NCBI GenBank assembly: GCA_035610365.1
Contig: CM069432.1
Coordinates: 239,410,104 to 239,474,103, forward strand
Reading direction: 5' to 3'
DNA length: 64,000 bases
DNA from: Aquatica leii
Lineage: Eukaryota; Arthropoda; Insecta; Coleoptera; Lampyridae
Position 1 is the stretch's first letter, and the number at the start of each line of letters is the position of its first letter. A program made the translations under genes and the position numbers. This document shows, one piece after another, positions 11,535-22,649 of this stretch. A model generated the notes under the pieces. That model ran no database searches. It saw only the letters and a program-made list of their open reading frames with translations, and was not told where the DNA came from.

Positions 11535-12118
11535 AATCTAAGCTTTGTTTTAGATATTGAAAGAAACGTTTTATTGCCTGCCAATGTGACACTTTTAGAT
11601 TAGCCAGATGCGTCAAAACCAGATTCACTGCATATGTAATATCAGGTCTGGTGGCAACTAATAAATACGTTAGGCAGGCGACAGCTTCTCGATACGGATA
11701 TAACTACACTTAATTTTGAATCAGATTTTGTATCAGGTGTGTTTTGTTTACATGGAGTAGTCACATAGTTAGAATCTGGGATGTTGAATCATTCCAGTAT
11801 TCTTTTACTGTACAACTGTAACACTTCTATACCTAAAACCCATTTTCATACCGTTTGGGTTGCTTCATGACGACTTCTAACTTAAGCTCTCCATACAGGT
11901 ATGCAGTGTTTTCATAAAACTGCATGAGGCACATATCTTCAGACGCTGCTGCGCTTAAAACGGCTTTTGAATCCAGCCTAGCCTTGTATCTATCTATCGA
12001 TCCATCTGGCTTTGTTTTTATTCGTATTACCCAGCGGTTTCCAATGAGTTTTTTACCATTTGGCAAGTCAAAGATTTCATTTTTCTTTAATAGTTTTTTT
12101 TATATCCCTCTTTGTATA

Positions 12119-12340
12119 AGTAATTTAACGTTATTTTTTTATAAAATCTCAATAGGAGGACGTGATCTTAAATGTAGTTTGTACTTAAATTTTAATTACC
12201 TTATTGGATAATTGAAGGCCTGATGAAGCAGACACTGCAGTCTGTGAAACGTCGCCTACAGAATATAATCCAAAGAAATTAATTTTTCTTCTTACACGTC
12301 CTCCTGTTAGGATTTTATAAAAAAATAACGTTAGAGTCCA
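12119..12340. mobile_element. 222-bp inverted-repeat element inserted in Copia RT
   Basis: The ends share TAACGTTATTTTTTTATAAA (12126-12145, inverted at about 12313-12332), followed by an AGGAGGACGTG block in both arms. It splits the Copia RT reading frame. Flanks TTTGTATA (12111-12118) and TTTGTATT (12341-12348) look like a 7-8-bp target duplication. The centre holds a hammerhead-like core. Penelope-like elements and short DNA elements are both possible sources. Confidence 0.75.
12220..12250 (+). ncRNA. Hammerhead-ribozyme-like core
   Basis: CTGATGA is followed by A and a 6-bp stem, GCAGAC/GTCTGT with a 6-nt loop, and then GAAAC. This is the arrangement of the hammerhead catalytic core (CUGAUGA, stem II, GAAA). 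The following GTCGCC recurs after the copy at 35492. One extra A separates CTGATGA from the stem, and stems I and III are not obvious, so activity is doubtful. Confidence 0.4.
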
Positions 12341-12627
12341 TTTGTATTCTTTTTTTCTTCTAGAGATTTCAGTTCTTTCTGCATGGCAAATTTCCATCTG
12401 TCTGCTTCACTGGACTGCAAGCTGACACAAAAGAATTTTCAGACAGCTGTTCAGCAGATAGTACATAAATTGCAATTCAGCAACTTCTGTAACATTCTCT
12501 ACTGTTGAATTATTATTTTCACCATTGGCTTCGCTTGTTTCTGTGTGGGTAATCACAAATAGGAGCAGCATTTGTATTATTCTCAGTTTCAGTCATTAAC
12601 AAAAGTTTCTTGTTTAACGTCACTTCT

Positions 12628-13258
12628 TTAAAAAACTAAGAATGATTTTGTTTCTATATTTATCCAATGAGTGAGTGTTCTTTCTTCAAGTGGCACTGGC
12701 TCCCAGACACTCTTAAATTCAAAATATACCGCACAAGGTGTGGACATGATAGGATTCATCAATAATAAATCTGGAAATTCTATATTAACAAATCTTTTCA
12801 GTTCATCGTTCAGTTCTCTGAGATTGCGCTGTAAGCGAGCTATGTGGGTTACTACATCCTCAAAGTTCAACTCAAAAGAACTGCTCCATCAGTATATCCA
12901 CTCGCTGACTACAACTCTGTTAATAAACAGAAATTAGTTTTTCCCACATGGAATTAGCGGAGTCACATGTTCCAATAAAATCGATGTTTGCATCGTCCAT
13001 ACTATTTACCAGTATCAGTTGAGCTAATGAATATGCTTTCTTAAATGCTCTTACTTCAACTTTATAAGCTTCCTTATTCGCTGCTGACGCATCCGCATCT
13101 AGTTTGCTGGGTGGCTTATGACTTCTATTTACCACTTCCAACACTTCTTGACGGCTCAGTAATAGTTCGATCTTGCTTGCACCTTCTAGTTTTTCTATCT
13201 GGGTTTTAAAACCCGGCTTACTATCTCCCGTCACTTTAGTACGTAATGCAGATAACAA
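12628..13258 (-). pseudogene. Copia Gag fragment
   Basis: The first frame (13258-12920) contains the UBN2/DUF4219-type pattern of Copia Gag: KTQIEKL (a degenerate W..M position), VVNRSHKPP, a run ending in LVNSMDDANIDFI, and SANSMWEKLISVY. The second frame (12870-12628) continues with VVTHIARLQRNLRELNDEL, the region that normally precedes the zinc knuckle. The two are separated by a frameshift near 12900. No CCHC knuckle is left. Gag packages the element RNA in virus-like particles; this copy cannot. Confidence 0.85.
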
Positions 13259-13537
13259 TAGTAAACGCTAACACGTTCTTGTCCTACTTAACCTCAAACT
13301 TAATACGTGCTTAATTAATTTTTTTAATGCCGAGAGAAAAATGTAAGCAATTGTTAACCAAGCCAGATTCTAAACCCTAAGAAAGTAACAAAGAAACCGA
13401 TGAACTTTAAAAGGTAAACAACTATCTAACAAAGAATCATTACAGAGTTAGGTAATTAACTTGTAAACCAAGGCAGATTCTAAACGCTGTAGAAGTATTT
13501 TTTTAGCTGTGGCTTGGGATACTGATAGTTACTAGAT

Positions 13538-13736
13538 CAGTTGCGCTTTGTGGCCAGTGCTGCAAGAGGGTCATTTTAATACTAAAACTTTAAAGACGCA
13601 TTATTACTTAATAAAAGATTCATATTTAAAGTCAATGGAACGTTACATGTTTTTAATTGTGAATTAATATTAAAACGGTTTTTAACGTTTTTTGGAGGGT
13701 CATTGACTAAATGACCTAATAAAGAAGTTGCCACTG
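13538..13736. mobile_element. Short hAT element, 199 bp (family copy 1)
   Basis: Begins CAGTTGCGCTTTGTGG and ends AAGTTGCCACTG, flanked by TACTAGAT (13530-13537) and TACTAAAT (13737-13744), an 8-bp target duplication with one mismatch. Both subterminal regions carry the AGAGGGTCATTTT and TTTGGAGGGTCATTGAC blocks shared with the copies at 13919 and 62231. It has no coding capacity. Confidence 0.85.
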
Positions 13737-13918
13737 TACTAAATAATTATTACATGGTTATTTTTAATGGTGTAATAAATTGATGATAGACAATGTGTAT
13801 ATGTAGTGTGCCTACTACGATTTTAAGCGTAAGAGTTTTTGTTAAGTTTAAACGTATATTTTTTTAATTGTATAAGTAGTTATAAAACATGTCACAAATT
13901 ACAAAAAGTTAATCTTAA

Positions 13919-14853
13919 CAGTGGCGGCTGGTGGTCAATGATACCAGAGGGTCATTTTGAAATATTCAAAAAAACGCAATTATCACAAAAAGTAAATAAA
14001 AAACTTTTTTGCATAAAAGCTATTTATATTTAAGATCTATTATTCGTCCATCTTTAGAATCAGCAAAATGATCGATAACAAGTTCATTAAAATTTACAAT
14101 GTTTTCAATTAAAAATTTCTCCATGTTTCTTTACATACACAAATCTATTCTGATAAATCGTACATATATTCTTTAAAATTACGGTGTACTTCTTTATTTT
14201 TATGTTTAATTTGAAGTAAAGCCCGAGGACAACCATTGGTTTTAAATTCTAAACGTCTTTCAAAATTTAAACTATTATTAGCGATTAATTTTTGTATCAA
14301 ACAAAAACGGTAATATGTACTTAAACATAATTAATTTTCTTTTAACTTGTGAAAGTCATTGACATTGGTTACAAACGAATGTTATCAAACAATTAAAAAA
14401 TCGAGTGCAAAGTTTGTCGTATGAGATAAAAAATATGCATTCCAGCATTTTTGTTTTACAAACACGTATTGCGGAGATAATAATAAATGACGTAAGCATT
14501 GCATTGAGTACGCGAAATGGGACCCGGCTGACAACCGCAGAAACCATTTAGTTGTCTTTTTCTAATTCGCATAAGATTGTATTATGCGTGTTGCACTCTT
14601 GACTACAATAAGTATCATTTACGATTCGGCTGCATTATATAATCCAATATAATACACAGGGACTATAAAACACAACAGCCTCGGGTAAATTCGTAAGTTT
14701 TCGCATCTGTTGCGCTTACAATGAAAATTGAAATTCAAACGCTGATAATTTGATTTGAACGCGGGTTCTTGTAATTTTAAAGTAAATAAAATAATTTTCT
14801 AATTTATTTTGGAGGGTCATTGTCCAAATGACATAATAGAGAAGCCGCCACTG
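13919..14853. mobile_element. Non-autonomous hAT element, 935 bp (family copy 2)
   Basis: Starts CAGTGGCGGCTGGTGG and ends GAAGCCGCCACTG, with a perfect 8-bp target duplication AATCTTAA (13911-13918, 14854-14861). The CAG..CTG ends and 8-bp duplication are diagnostic of hAT. The interior has no transposase motifs; it matches the interior of the copy at 62231 (for example CAGCCTCGGGTAAATTCGTA near 14679). Confidence 0.95.
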
Positions 14854-14861
14854 AATCTTAA

Positions 14862-15439
14862 TGTTTAAAATAAGGCAACAAAAACAAAAAAAAACTTGAT
14901 TAGAAAGCAAGATCTTGAAGAAAAAAAATTAAGCTATTGTCAAAAAGAAAACAAAATAAAAACAAGTGTAAAAAATCTTTCCTTGTGTTTTTAAATATCT
15001 TAAAAATACTGGAACATCGTCACCTCCAAAATGCACATCAGATTTTAGTGAAGATAAGATGAGAAACTTGTTTCCGAAAAGAATACTTGCAAAGAAGATT
15101 CTGTTGGCGCAAATAATTTTTTTTATTCCTAAACGATAATATTTGGATGGGGCAAGTGTTGTTTTTGTTACATCATCCAGTGCAACCGAAGCAAGCCTAA
15201 TTTAAGCAAAAAAGTTTTTGTTTGAATAATTTATATTTAAAAAAATAATCAAATTAGTGTAGGTATTGCAAAAATTATTTATGGGATAATTGTAATTGTT
15301 GTAGATCATTTGTAGTTTCTTTTATTTATGTTTATTTGAGTCTATCTATTGTATGCAATGCTCGTATTTATTGCTCATTAATAATAATTCTAAGAATTAT
15401 GTTATTATTTTTTTACTAGTTGCTCATTAATCTACTTTG
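14862..15439. other. AT-rich stretch without recognised features
   Basis: No gene recognised. A slightly coding-like patch around 15010-15110 resembles no family clearly enough to call. Confidence 0.4.
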
Positions 15440-15835
15440 CTTTCTCTTGTTTTACATGAACAAGATGTCCAACCTAAAAAGTCTTTTCTGAATTTTTTCA
15501 GCTAGTTTAACATAATATGTTATTGCGGTGTTTCCCTTCTAAGTTCAAATATTTTTGCTTTGCCAAAAGATCACAGTGTAAAGTTTCTGCTTTTAAACTC
15601 CTTACTAAATCAAAAACGTGAGGATGAAGTTTTCTAAGACTATGGTTCTACTTTCTACAGAGTTATTAGTTTGTGCTGCTGACGAAAACAGTTTCATATA
15701 GTAATATCAATGACGTTCTCAATCCACTGAGTGAGAAAATAAACAAAACATTCCTGTCGTTGTTCTGCGTCTCCAATGTATTCCGAAGGTATATACGCTA
15801 AAACAGCACATATTCACATAAGCAACCTAATTTCT
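15440..15835 (-). pseudogene. MULE transposase C-terminal remnant
   Basis: Reading the minus strand across frames gives AVLAYIPSEYIGDAE, then QTNNSVES, and FHPHVFDLVRSLKAE. These correspond to the ALAFVP, TNN.vEs and HPn.w.li..LK.E motifs that follow the DDE core of MULE/FLYWCH-type transposases. Stops and frameshifts are frequent. I see no terminal repeats. Confidence 0.65.
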
Positions 15836-18198
15836 TAATTTTCTTTATAACCAATAGTCAAACTCAATTGTTGCACAAATGTTGATTAAAGCGATAATTG
15901 CGAACACTAGTATAGTAGTTATTTCAAAATTAATTTTAACAACTCTTGGGTGCCACTTGGGAAGTTCATTCTCTGATAATTTGAAATAACCTGGAGTAAG
16001 TCGTTCTTTTCTTATTTGAAAATTACCGGAATTATGTTTGTTTACGAAATATTTTCAATATCCACATGCATATTTTCGTAAATTGCATGATGTAACTTTT
16101 AAATATATACTATTTATTTAAATCGTAGCGATTTCCAAGATACAATTATTTACTTTTTTGACTGAAACCCTAGTTTGGCATGTCAGATGCGGTTTACAGT
16201 TCTTTTTACACATGAATAGCATGGATGAGATTTGAGCTGGTTAAAGCTCTTCTACATTTTTCAGTCTTTTTTTTTAGTGCAAATCCAGCGAGTATAAATA
16301 CTTTTTGCAACTGTGTTCTTCCTGTAATTACCCTTTTTTCTGTTTTTGATTAACTGAACTGAATCTATTGCTCAAAATTGCAATAGTGCGGACTGATGAG
16401 ACCCAGCGATGCAACGAATGCATCTATTCTCAATGGTTGAAAAACTGCAATTGAAAGGGCAACTGCCGCATTTACAATAACAATAAATTAGTCTAACAGA
16501 TAATTGGACCGCAAATGTATCGCTCTTTTTAGGTACATTTCAGAAAGTGAAAGTATCACTGCAGCAGGTGCATAAGTATATTCGGGACGCAAATGCCGCG
16601 GTCACTACATATACATAAATTATTTTTAAGTATATATACAAAAATTGTAGTATATTTGATAATCACAAACATTATATGTTTGTTGGCATCAAATTAAATT
16701 AAAATAAAAATAAAATTATTTACATTTGCAAAAAGAAATATATCGTTTTTTGTAACGTTGCTTAAGTTAATATTGGAATATTATAGATAGGTACATAATA
16801 TTAAAAATTAGTATTACGAAGATTACACAAGTACGAAAACGTCATTTCTATAAGTGTAACTTAAAGCTTTACAAGAATATCAAATATATACAAAACATTA
16901 TCAAATTAAACTTCAGCAGTTTATTAACTTCTCTTGCATGTTTACTTTTCTTCATTCTACGTCTTGTAAAAGATTGAATTTGACTCTTATCGTAAAGAAT
17001 GCCAAAGTTTTTATTTGGAAACTTTTTAATTAGTAAAAAAAAACTTTCTAATTTAATCCGAGCTCGACAAACACTTAAGAAAAAATTAATTTTGACGGCG
17101 ATAAAAGCAATTTTGAAATGAATAGGAGATAGATTTAACGCGCGCACAATAGTTTTAAATTTTAATTTAATTTGTTTTGTGTTTTTTTAACTAAATGTAT
17201 TTTTAAGAACTATTTAAGTATGAATTAACCGCAAATAAATTAAATTTGCGTTAACAATAAATTCTTAAAATTAAATTTACGTTTCAACTTAAAATTATAA
17301 CAATACTTACTTCATAAGAAAATTTTGTTTTTGTTTGATTCAATTGAACAATAATCTAACGACAAATATTTTATGATATATTCTAATTTAACGTTATAGT
17401 TGAACGCAAAAAGTGTATAATATTATCAATTTAACTTTTATTTTTTATGAAGTGTACCTAATTCATATTAAACTCTCAAAACACTTATTTATATAAAAGT
17501 TAAAACATCACATAGATGATTTAGGAACTACATAAAAAGGGCTGTATAATAAAAAAACATAAATTCAAAACCTGCTGGAAAGTTTATTAGCCAAAATATT
17601 ATCTCCCAATAATGCATATATGTATTAATGTATAGTTTCTTCAAACTTCGCAAACAAAGAACCATTTAATTCGATTGTTGAAAAAATGTAATTTAATATT
17701 ATTCTACTGTTTTTGGCGGTTTTAAAAAACTAATAATTGAATTCAAATAGTTGCCTTAATTTACTACTACTAAGATAAAAATTTTTTCTTAAATAATTAT
17801 AAATACACAAATTTTAGTGACAGTTATATTTTTATACTTATAGTTATACTTAGTCAATCACAGCAAAAATAATTAAAATTTCTTAATATAACATGCATCA
17901 TAACTAAACAAACATTTGGTGTTCGATTCCATCTATCTTATATAAGAATTTTTGAAATTGATCTACAAAATAATGTTTGTTGACAATTTTTTTTCATTCT
18001 AAAATTATATATCGGCAATCGTGATTAATTTGTTATGATTTGCAAAAAAAATTTTGGTTAAGTTCTACCAGTACAAAATTTGATTGGCGCCAAACTGTCC
18101 TGTCCCCAAAATTTTCTGCTGCTGTGTTTTTGTAACTTGCGCAATGTTCATAATCTAGTTGAAAAACTTTATCAAATTATGTTCTATGTATTCTAGTT
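15836..18198. other. AT-rich non-coding stretch
   Basis: I see no gene. At 16393 a CTGATGAG precedes a perfect 6-bp hairpin, GATGCA/TGCATC, but without GAAA. The open frame 16869-17147 on the minus strand has no recognisable domain. Confidence 0.45.
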
Positions 18199-18203
18199 GT
18201 GAC

Positions 18204-18362
18204 TGTTGCGTTGGTAGTTTTGTTTGTAACGATGCACGTGGTTATACATAACTATTCATTACGACTGTGACAAGGCAATCCAATAAAAGCTTACAAAAGT
18301 ACTTAAGAGTTTGACTTGTAAATTAAAGCTAGTTGGTGCACTCTCACACCAACAAGGCGACA
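18204..18362 (+). repeat. 5' LTR of the Mag-type Gypsy element
   Basis: 159 bp, TG...CA. It contains AATAAAAGC at about 18280, a likely polyadenylation signal. It is followed at once by TGGTGGCAGCGGGGA (18363-18377), the probable primer binding site. Confidence 0.93.
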
Positions 18363-18377
18363 TGGTGGCAGCGGGGA
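18363..18377 (+). other. Probable primer binding site
   Basis: TGGTGGCAGCGGGGA begins directly after the CA that ends the 5' LTR. The position and TGG start are those of a tRNA primer binding site. I did not identify the tRNA. Confidence 0.65.
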
Positions 18378-18467
18378 TTTTTCACCCACAGTTTTTTTCG
18401 AATTAGAGACACGTGCTATTACATTAACGCAAGGAAGCAAAAATTCGAGTTCAAATTAAGAAAAAAA

Positions 18468-19300
18468 ATGGCAGAAGAAGCACAATCTATAAATATTCAC
18501 ACAAATACTCAAGTTACTCCGCTCGAGAAGTTTACATTTTCAAACCCGGCAGCATGGCTCCAGTGGAAAAGCCGATTTGAGATGTACCTAACAGTCTTTG
18601 AATTTTCCAGTAAAGAAAACAATGAGAAGATTGATGTATTCTTATACATAATGGGTAAGGAGTCTGAAAACATTTTACTACAATTTCCGTCAGAACCAAA
18701 AACGTTCGACGATTGTTTAACTTCCTTTGACAATTACTTTGTTCCACAAAAAAATGTCATATTCGAGAGGTTCCAATTTAATTCTCGTATGCAGAAACCA
18801 GGAGAATCAATCGACACATTAGCAGTACATACATTAGCTGAAAATTGTAACTACGGAAACCTTAAAGATGAACTCACTCGCGATCGTATTGTGGTTGGCA
18901 TGATAGATATTAGAACTAGTGAACTTATGCAATTAAAGAGGACTTGACCTTGGCTGAAGCAATACAAATAGCCCGTCAAGCGGAAATTCAAACAGCCCAA
19001 TCCCAAGTGCTACGACATGACTCTAAATCTATTAATATTGTTTCTAATAAGTCATATAAATCGTTTCAGAAGCACAGTAGAGATGGTGGAGGCCAAGACA
19101 ACAATTCGTTTAGGCAGCAACCAGCTCAAAATTCATTTTAACAAACTGACAACTAAACAAAATCCAGGTTCACATTCCTGTATGTTCTGTGGTTTTTAAC
19201 GTCATCCAAGAGAAAGATGCCCTGCTCGAGATTCCAGATGTCAAGCATGTTCAAAAGTGGGGCACTGGGATAAAGTATGTCTGTCAAAGAAGTCAAAACC
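18468..19300 (+). pseudogene. Gag of the Mag-type element, frameshifted
   Basis: I take the ATG at 18468 (MAEEAQSINI) as the start, since the longer frame begins inside the LTR. The capsid part has AAWLQWKSRFEMYL, DVFLYIMGKES and FDNYFVPQKNVIFERFQFN, typical of Mag-like Gag. A one-base slip near 18944 moves to LAEAIQIARQAE. After further stops two knuckles remain: CMFCGF..HPRERCPA at about 19178-19220 and CQACSKVGHWDKVC at about 19236-19277. At least two frameshifts and stop codons (19140, 19198) make it non-functional. Confidence 0.88.
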
Positions 19301-19389
19301 TAAGCAGGTAAAAACTATCTTTACTACAAGTGATAGTGTTACAAATTCTGAATCGATTGACGACTCATTTATAGGCCCTGTATACTTAA

Positions 19390-19550
19390 ATAGTATTTAT
19401 AAAGATAATCCTCAATGGATTGTTGACATTAATATAAACCTTAATATTAGTAACCCAGTTAAGTTTCTAGTAGACACAGGGGCTGATATTCTGTGTGCCT
19501 TTGGAATTACTAAATTCAGAAGTTTTGAGTCAAATGTCTCCATGCACTGA
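19390..19550 (+). pseudogene. Aspartic protease fragment of the Mag-type element
   Basis: VDININLN...VKFLVDTGADI carries the catalytic DTG of retroviral-type aspartic proteases. The frame is lost soon after, near 19550, and the C-terminal ILGRPGI motif reappears in another frame at 19677-19700. Confidence 0.85.
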
Positions 19551-19671
19551 ACCAGTATCAGGTCCTGTTGGAAACAAGTTAGCAGTAGTGGAAAAGTTAC
19601 AAGTACAACTGTCTTTCCTTCCTTATCGCACTTCGTACTTTGCTGATTTGTAAATAATAAGAGATTTAAAA

Positions 19672-20996
19672 ATGTCTATATTAGGCAGACCAGGTATCAA
19701 CAACTTAAAAATTTTCAAATTTCAAATTGAAAGTTCTAACGTGCATAACGGCAATAGTTTCAATGTAAATGAAATATCTCAATCGAAAGTAACTGTGGAG
19801 CAAATTGCACAATCTTTTCCAAACTTATTTAACGAGATTGTCACATTCAAAGAAGAAATGCAAACCAAAGTTAGGGATAACGCTACACCTTTTGCACAAT
19901 CTGTACCGCGCAGAGTACCTTTACTTCTTTTACCTAAATTAAAGACTGAGTTAGACAGGCTCATAATTAATAATATAATTGAATCGGTTGAGTGTCACAC
20001 GCCCTGTGTGTGTCCAATTGTTGTAGTACCTAAATGAGATACTGTCAGGTTATGTGTGGATTATACACAACTAAACAAGAGTATCTTGAGATCCTATTTT
20101 CCTATCAATAGTATAGAATACATTTTAGGTCAATTAAAAGGTGCCAAGTATTTTTCCAAACTGGACATGAATTCGGGATTTTGTCAAATCAAACTAAAAT
20201 CAGAATGTCAACTGTTGACTACGTTCATTACACCCTTTGGTCTTTATTTCTTTAAACGACTCCCATTCGGTATTTCGTGCGCTCCTGAATATTTCTCGAT
20301 GGCTTTTTCGAGGTTTCTCTCAGGTATTCCTGGCGTTATAAGTCATATTGACGACGTATTAATCTTCGCAAATACTATGGAAGAGCACGACCCTTGCTTA
20401 AAAACTGTTCTGTCCATTTTGAATGCAAAAGGTACCACACTTAACAAAAATAAATGCGTTTTCGGCGTTCAAGTGTTTCATTTCTTGGTCATCTTGTTTC
20501 GGATTCCGGTGTTTCAATAGACCCGAATCGAATAAAGGCAATTAAAAATTTACCTAGACCTACAAATAAAACGGAAGTATTAAGACTCTTAGGGATGATA
20601 AACTTTTCTTGTCGGTTCATAGAGAATAAATCACATCTATTGGAACCACTTACGTCATTATTGAAAGAAAATACACACTTTTTTTGGGGAGAATTACAAG
20701 AGAAAGCATTCGATACTATAAAGATGCGTTTAAAAGATTCTCAAAATCTAGCGTTTTTCGATCCTACAAAGAAAATAATAGTTAGTGCCAATGCATCCTG
20801 CTTCGGTATAGGTAGCGCTTTAATGCGAAGCGATGATCTTTCACGTGAGATTGTTTCGTATGCTTCCCGAACTCTATCGGATACAGAGCGAAAGTATGCT
20901 CAGGTTGAGAAAGAGGCTTTAGCGCTGACTTGGGCCTGCGAGCATTTCAGCGAATATGCAAGCGGTATTCCTATCATTTTAGAAACCGATCAGTAA
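19672..20996 (+). pseudogene. Reverse transcriptase and RNase H of the Mag-type element
   Basis: Motifs appear in order: VPRRVPLLLLPKLKTEL, CPIVVVPK then a TGA (20035-20037) where the family has a second Lys/Gly, LCVDYTQLNKSI, FSKLDMNSGF, TPFGLYFFKRLPFGI and ISHIDDVLIF. The last is the YxDD box with His in place of Tyr but both catalytic Asp present. A frameshift near 20470 leads to FLGHLVSDSGV and the thumb. RNase H follows with SANASCFGIGSAL, where the first catalytic Asp is Asn, then ERKYAQVEKEALALTWA. The frame stops after ETD at 20994-20996. Confidence 0.92.
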
Positions 20997-21070
20997 CCAC
21001 TGCTGCAAATATTACAATCAAAAAATATTGACGAATTGTCTCCAAGACTTAGAAAGGTAAAGACTTAATA

Positions 21071-22374
21071 GTGGCCGACACCCTTTCGAGAAATCCACAA
21101 AATTGTTCTAGCCCTGAAACCGAAGAACTTACCTCAGTTGTAGAATCCTATGTGTATTCAATAATACAAACATTACCGGTCACCGATCAATATCTAGAAA
21201 AAATCAAACACAAACAAAAGACAGATCCTATTTGTAAAGCATTGATAGAATTTTCGTTAACCCAATGGCCAAACAAAAATTCTGTCCAGAGAGCCTAGCT
21301 CCATACTATCAATTTAGACATGACATTAACTTCACCAATGATTTACTGCTGAAAGGCACACGAATTATTGTTCCAGTCTTCTTAAGGCAACAAGTTATTG
21401 ATTTCAATGTTGTTCGATTTTGCCCTAATTGCATTGAAGAACGTCATAATATCAATGAACCGTTAGTTAGAGAAAGAATGCCAAGTAGGCCATGGCAGTT
21501 TTTAATCATAACTGATTACTATTCCAGATTCATTGAAATTCTTCCATTAAACAGTTTGACTGAAAACGTTATTATCAATCATTTAAAAGAATTATTTGCT
21601 CGTTATGGCATACCCAAGGTTGTAAGATCTGGCAATGGCCCGCAATTTCAGTCTGCATTTAAAAGATTTGCTTTAGAATTTAATTTTAAAAGTATAACAA
21701 GCAGTCCATATTTCCCTCAGAGTAACGGCTGCATAGAAGCAGCAGTTCGAATAGCAAAAAATCTTATTAAAAAGAATCGGGATATTCAGTTAGCTCTTTT
21801 ATCATACAGGTCAACGCCTTTAGAATCGGGTTTTAGTCCAGCAAAACTTTTGTTTAATAGAAAACTTCGTACTCATGTACCTATATTGCCTGATAAATTA
21901 AACAAAGTTGTTGATACTTCATCTTTCAAAGAAAAAGAACAGATAAGGAAGGATAAACAGGAAAAAATGTATAATCGACGACACAATGTTAAACAGCTTT
22001 CTGATTTACAAATTGGAAATGCAGTTATAGATTTGCGACAATACGGCACCATACTTCAAAAATGTAGTGAACCTAGATCGTATCTCATAGAGACAGTTTC
22101 AGGTACCTATCGTAGAAATAGATGGCATTTGATTGATGCGCCGTACCACATTTCTTCTAAAACTCAATTCAACTATACACCTATTACCCAGGTTGCACAA
22201 CCAAGTTTAGAACAAACGGGTGTTAAAGAAGTTAGCAATGAGGAAGATGTAAATAGACAGTCAGTGGGCAAAAGCTGTAATAAAAACAATGAACATAAAG
22301 AGGATTGTACGTTAGATGTAGATAGAAATAATGTTTCGCATAGGCCTACCCGGCAATATAATAAACCAGGGTGA
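21071..22374 (+). pseudogene. Integrase of the Mag-type element, internally deleted
   Basis: The C-terminal end of RNase H (VADTLSRNP) opens the region. The HHCC zinc domain has lost its histidines; only CPNCIEERHN is left. The catalytic core lacks the stretch with the first Asp (PWQFL runs straight to IITDYYSRFIEI). The second Asp is Gly (RSGNGPQF), and the Glu survives in NGCIEAAV. The rest continues through YRSTPLESGFSPAKLLFNRKL to the GPY-like end and a 100-residue tail. The 369-codon frame is open despite these losses. Confidence 0.92.
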
Positions 22375-22446
22375 CTTAAAGATTACGTTACATAAACTTT
22401 GTACTCATTAAAAAAATTGTTTAGCTTTATTACAAAGAAAGGGCGA

Positions 22447-22605
22447 TGTTCCGTTGGTAGTTTTGGTTGTAACGATGCACGTGGTTGTATATAACTATTC
22501 ATTACGACTGTGACAAGGCAATGTAATAAAAGCTTACAAAAGTACTCAAGAGTTTTACTTGTAAATTAAAGCTAGTTGGTGCACTCTCACACCAACAACG
22601 CGACA
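22447..22605 (+). repeat. 3' LTR of the Mag-type Gypsy element
   Basis: 159 bp, nine differences from the 5' LTR. It is preceded by a short purine run, AAAGAAAGGG, at 22434-22443, the likely polypurine tract. Confidence 0.93.
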
Positions 22606-22649
22606 GTGACATTATTATTAATAAAAAAGTGGTTGACCTAATCTACCCA

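Larger units (their letters stand above)
11833..12400 (-). pseudogene. Copia reverse transcriptase N-terminal fragment, split by an insertion
   Basis: Upstream of the insertion the frame reads MEICHAERTEISRRKKEYK, corresponding to the W..AM..E..SL segment. Downstream it resumes with LPNGKKLIGNRWVIRIK, DGSIDRYKARL and, after an internal deletion, MQFYENTAYLYGEL and MKQPKRYENG, all hallmarks of Copia RT. The YVDD catalytic region is absent. Between 11534 and 11833 decayed pieces of the connection domain remain (for example the equivalent of ATRPDI..AVN and HWQAIKR). Confidence 0.88.
11051..13258 (-). mobile_element. Degenerate Ty1/Copia retrotransposon
   Basis: Fragments of Gag, reverse transcriptase and RNase H lie in the expected order on the minus strand, with the protease, the integrase and most of the RT lost. 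I found no LTRs. A 222-bp inverted-repeat element (12119-12340) is inserted in the start of the RT domain. All frames are broken, so this is an old copy. Confidence 0.9.
18204..22605 (+). mobile_element. Gypsy (Mag-type) LTR retrotransposon, structurally complete, 4.4 kb
   Basis: Two 159-bp LTRs (18204-18362, 22447-22605) begin TGTT and end GACA, and are flanked by a perfect 5-bp target duplication GTGAC (18199-18203, 22606-22610). I count 9 differences between the LTRs, about 94 % identity, so the insertion is not recent. The internal order is Gag with zinc knuckles, protease, RT, RNase H, integrase; there is no envelope. The genes are frameshifted and the integrase is badly damaged. The short LTRs and two-knuckle Gag fit the Mag lineage. 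Confidence 0.95.

Noticed and set aside
15010..15110. Possible THAP-like finger
   Set aside because: The Cys/His spacing does not fit and no consistent frame supports it.
16393..16425. CTGATGAG followed by a hairpin, as a fourth hammerhead
   Set aside because: No GAAA after the stem; the hairpin loop carries ACGAA instead.
17915..17940. GTTCGATTCC as a tRNA B box
   Set aside because: Only three base pairs possible in the T stem and no upstream cloverleaf.
18333..18467. Upstream start of the Gypsy Gag frame inside the LTR
   Set aside because: The frame crosses the LTR end and the primer binding site; the ATG at 18468 is the natural start.
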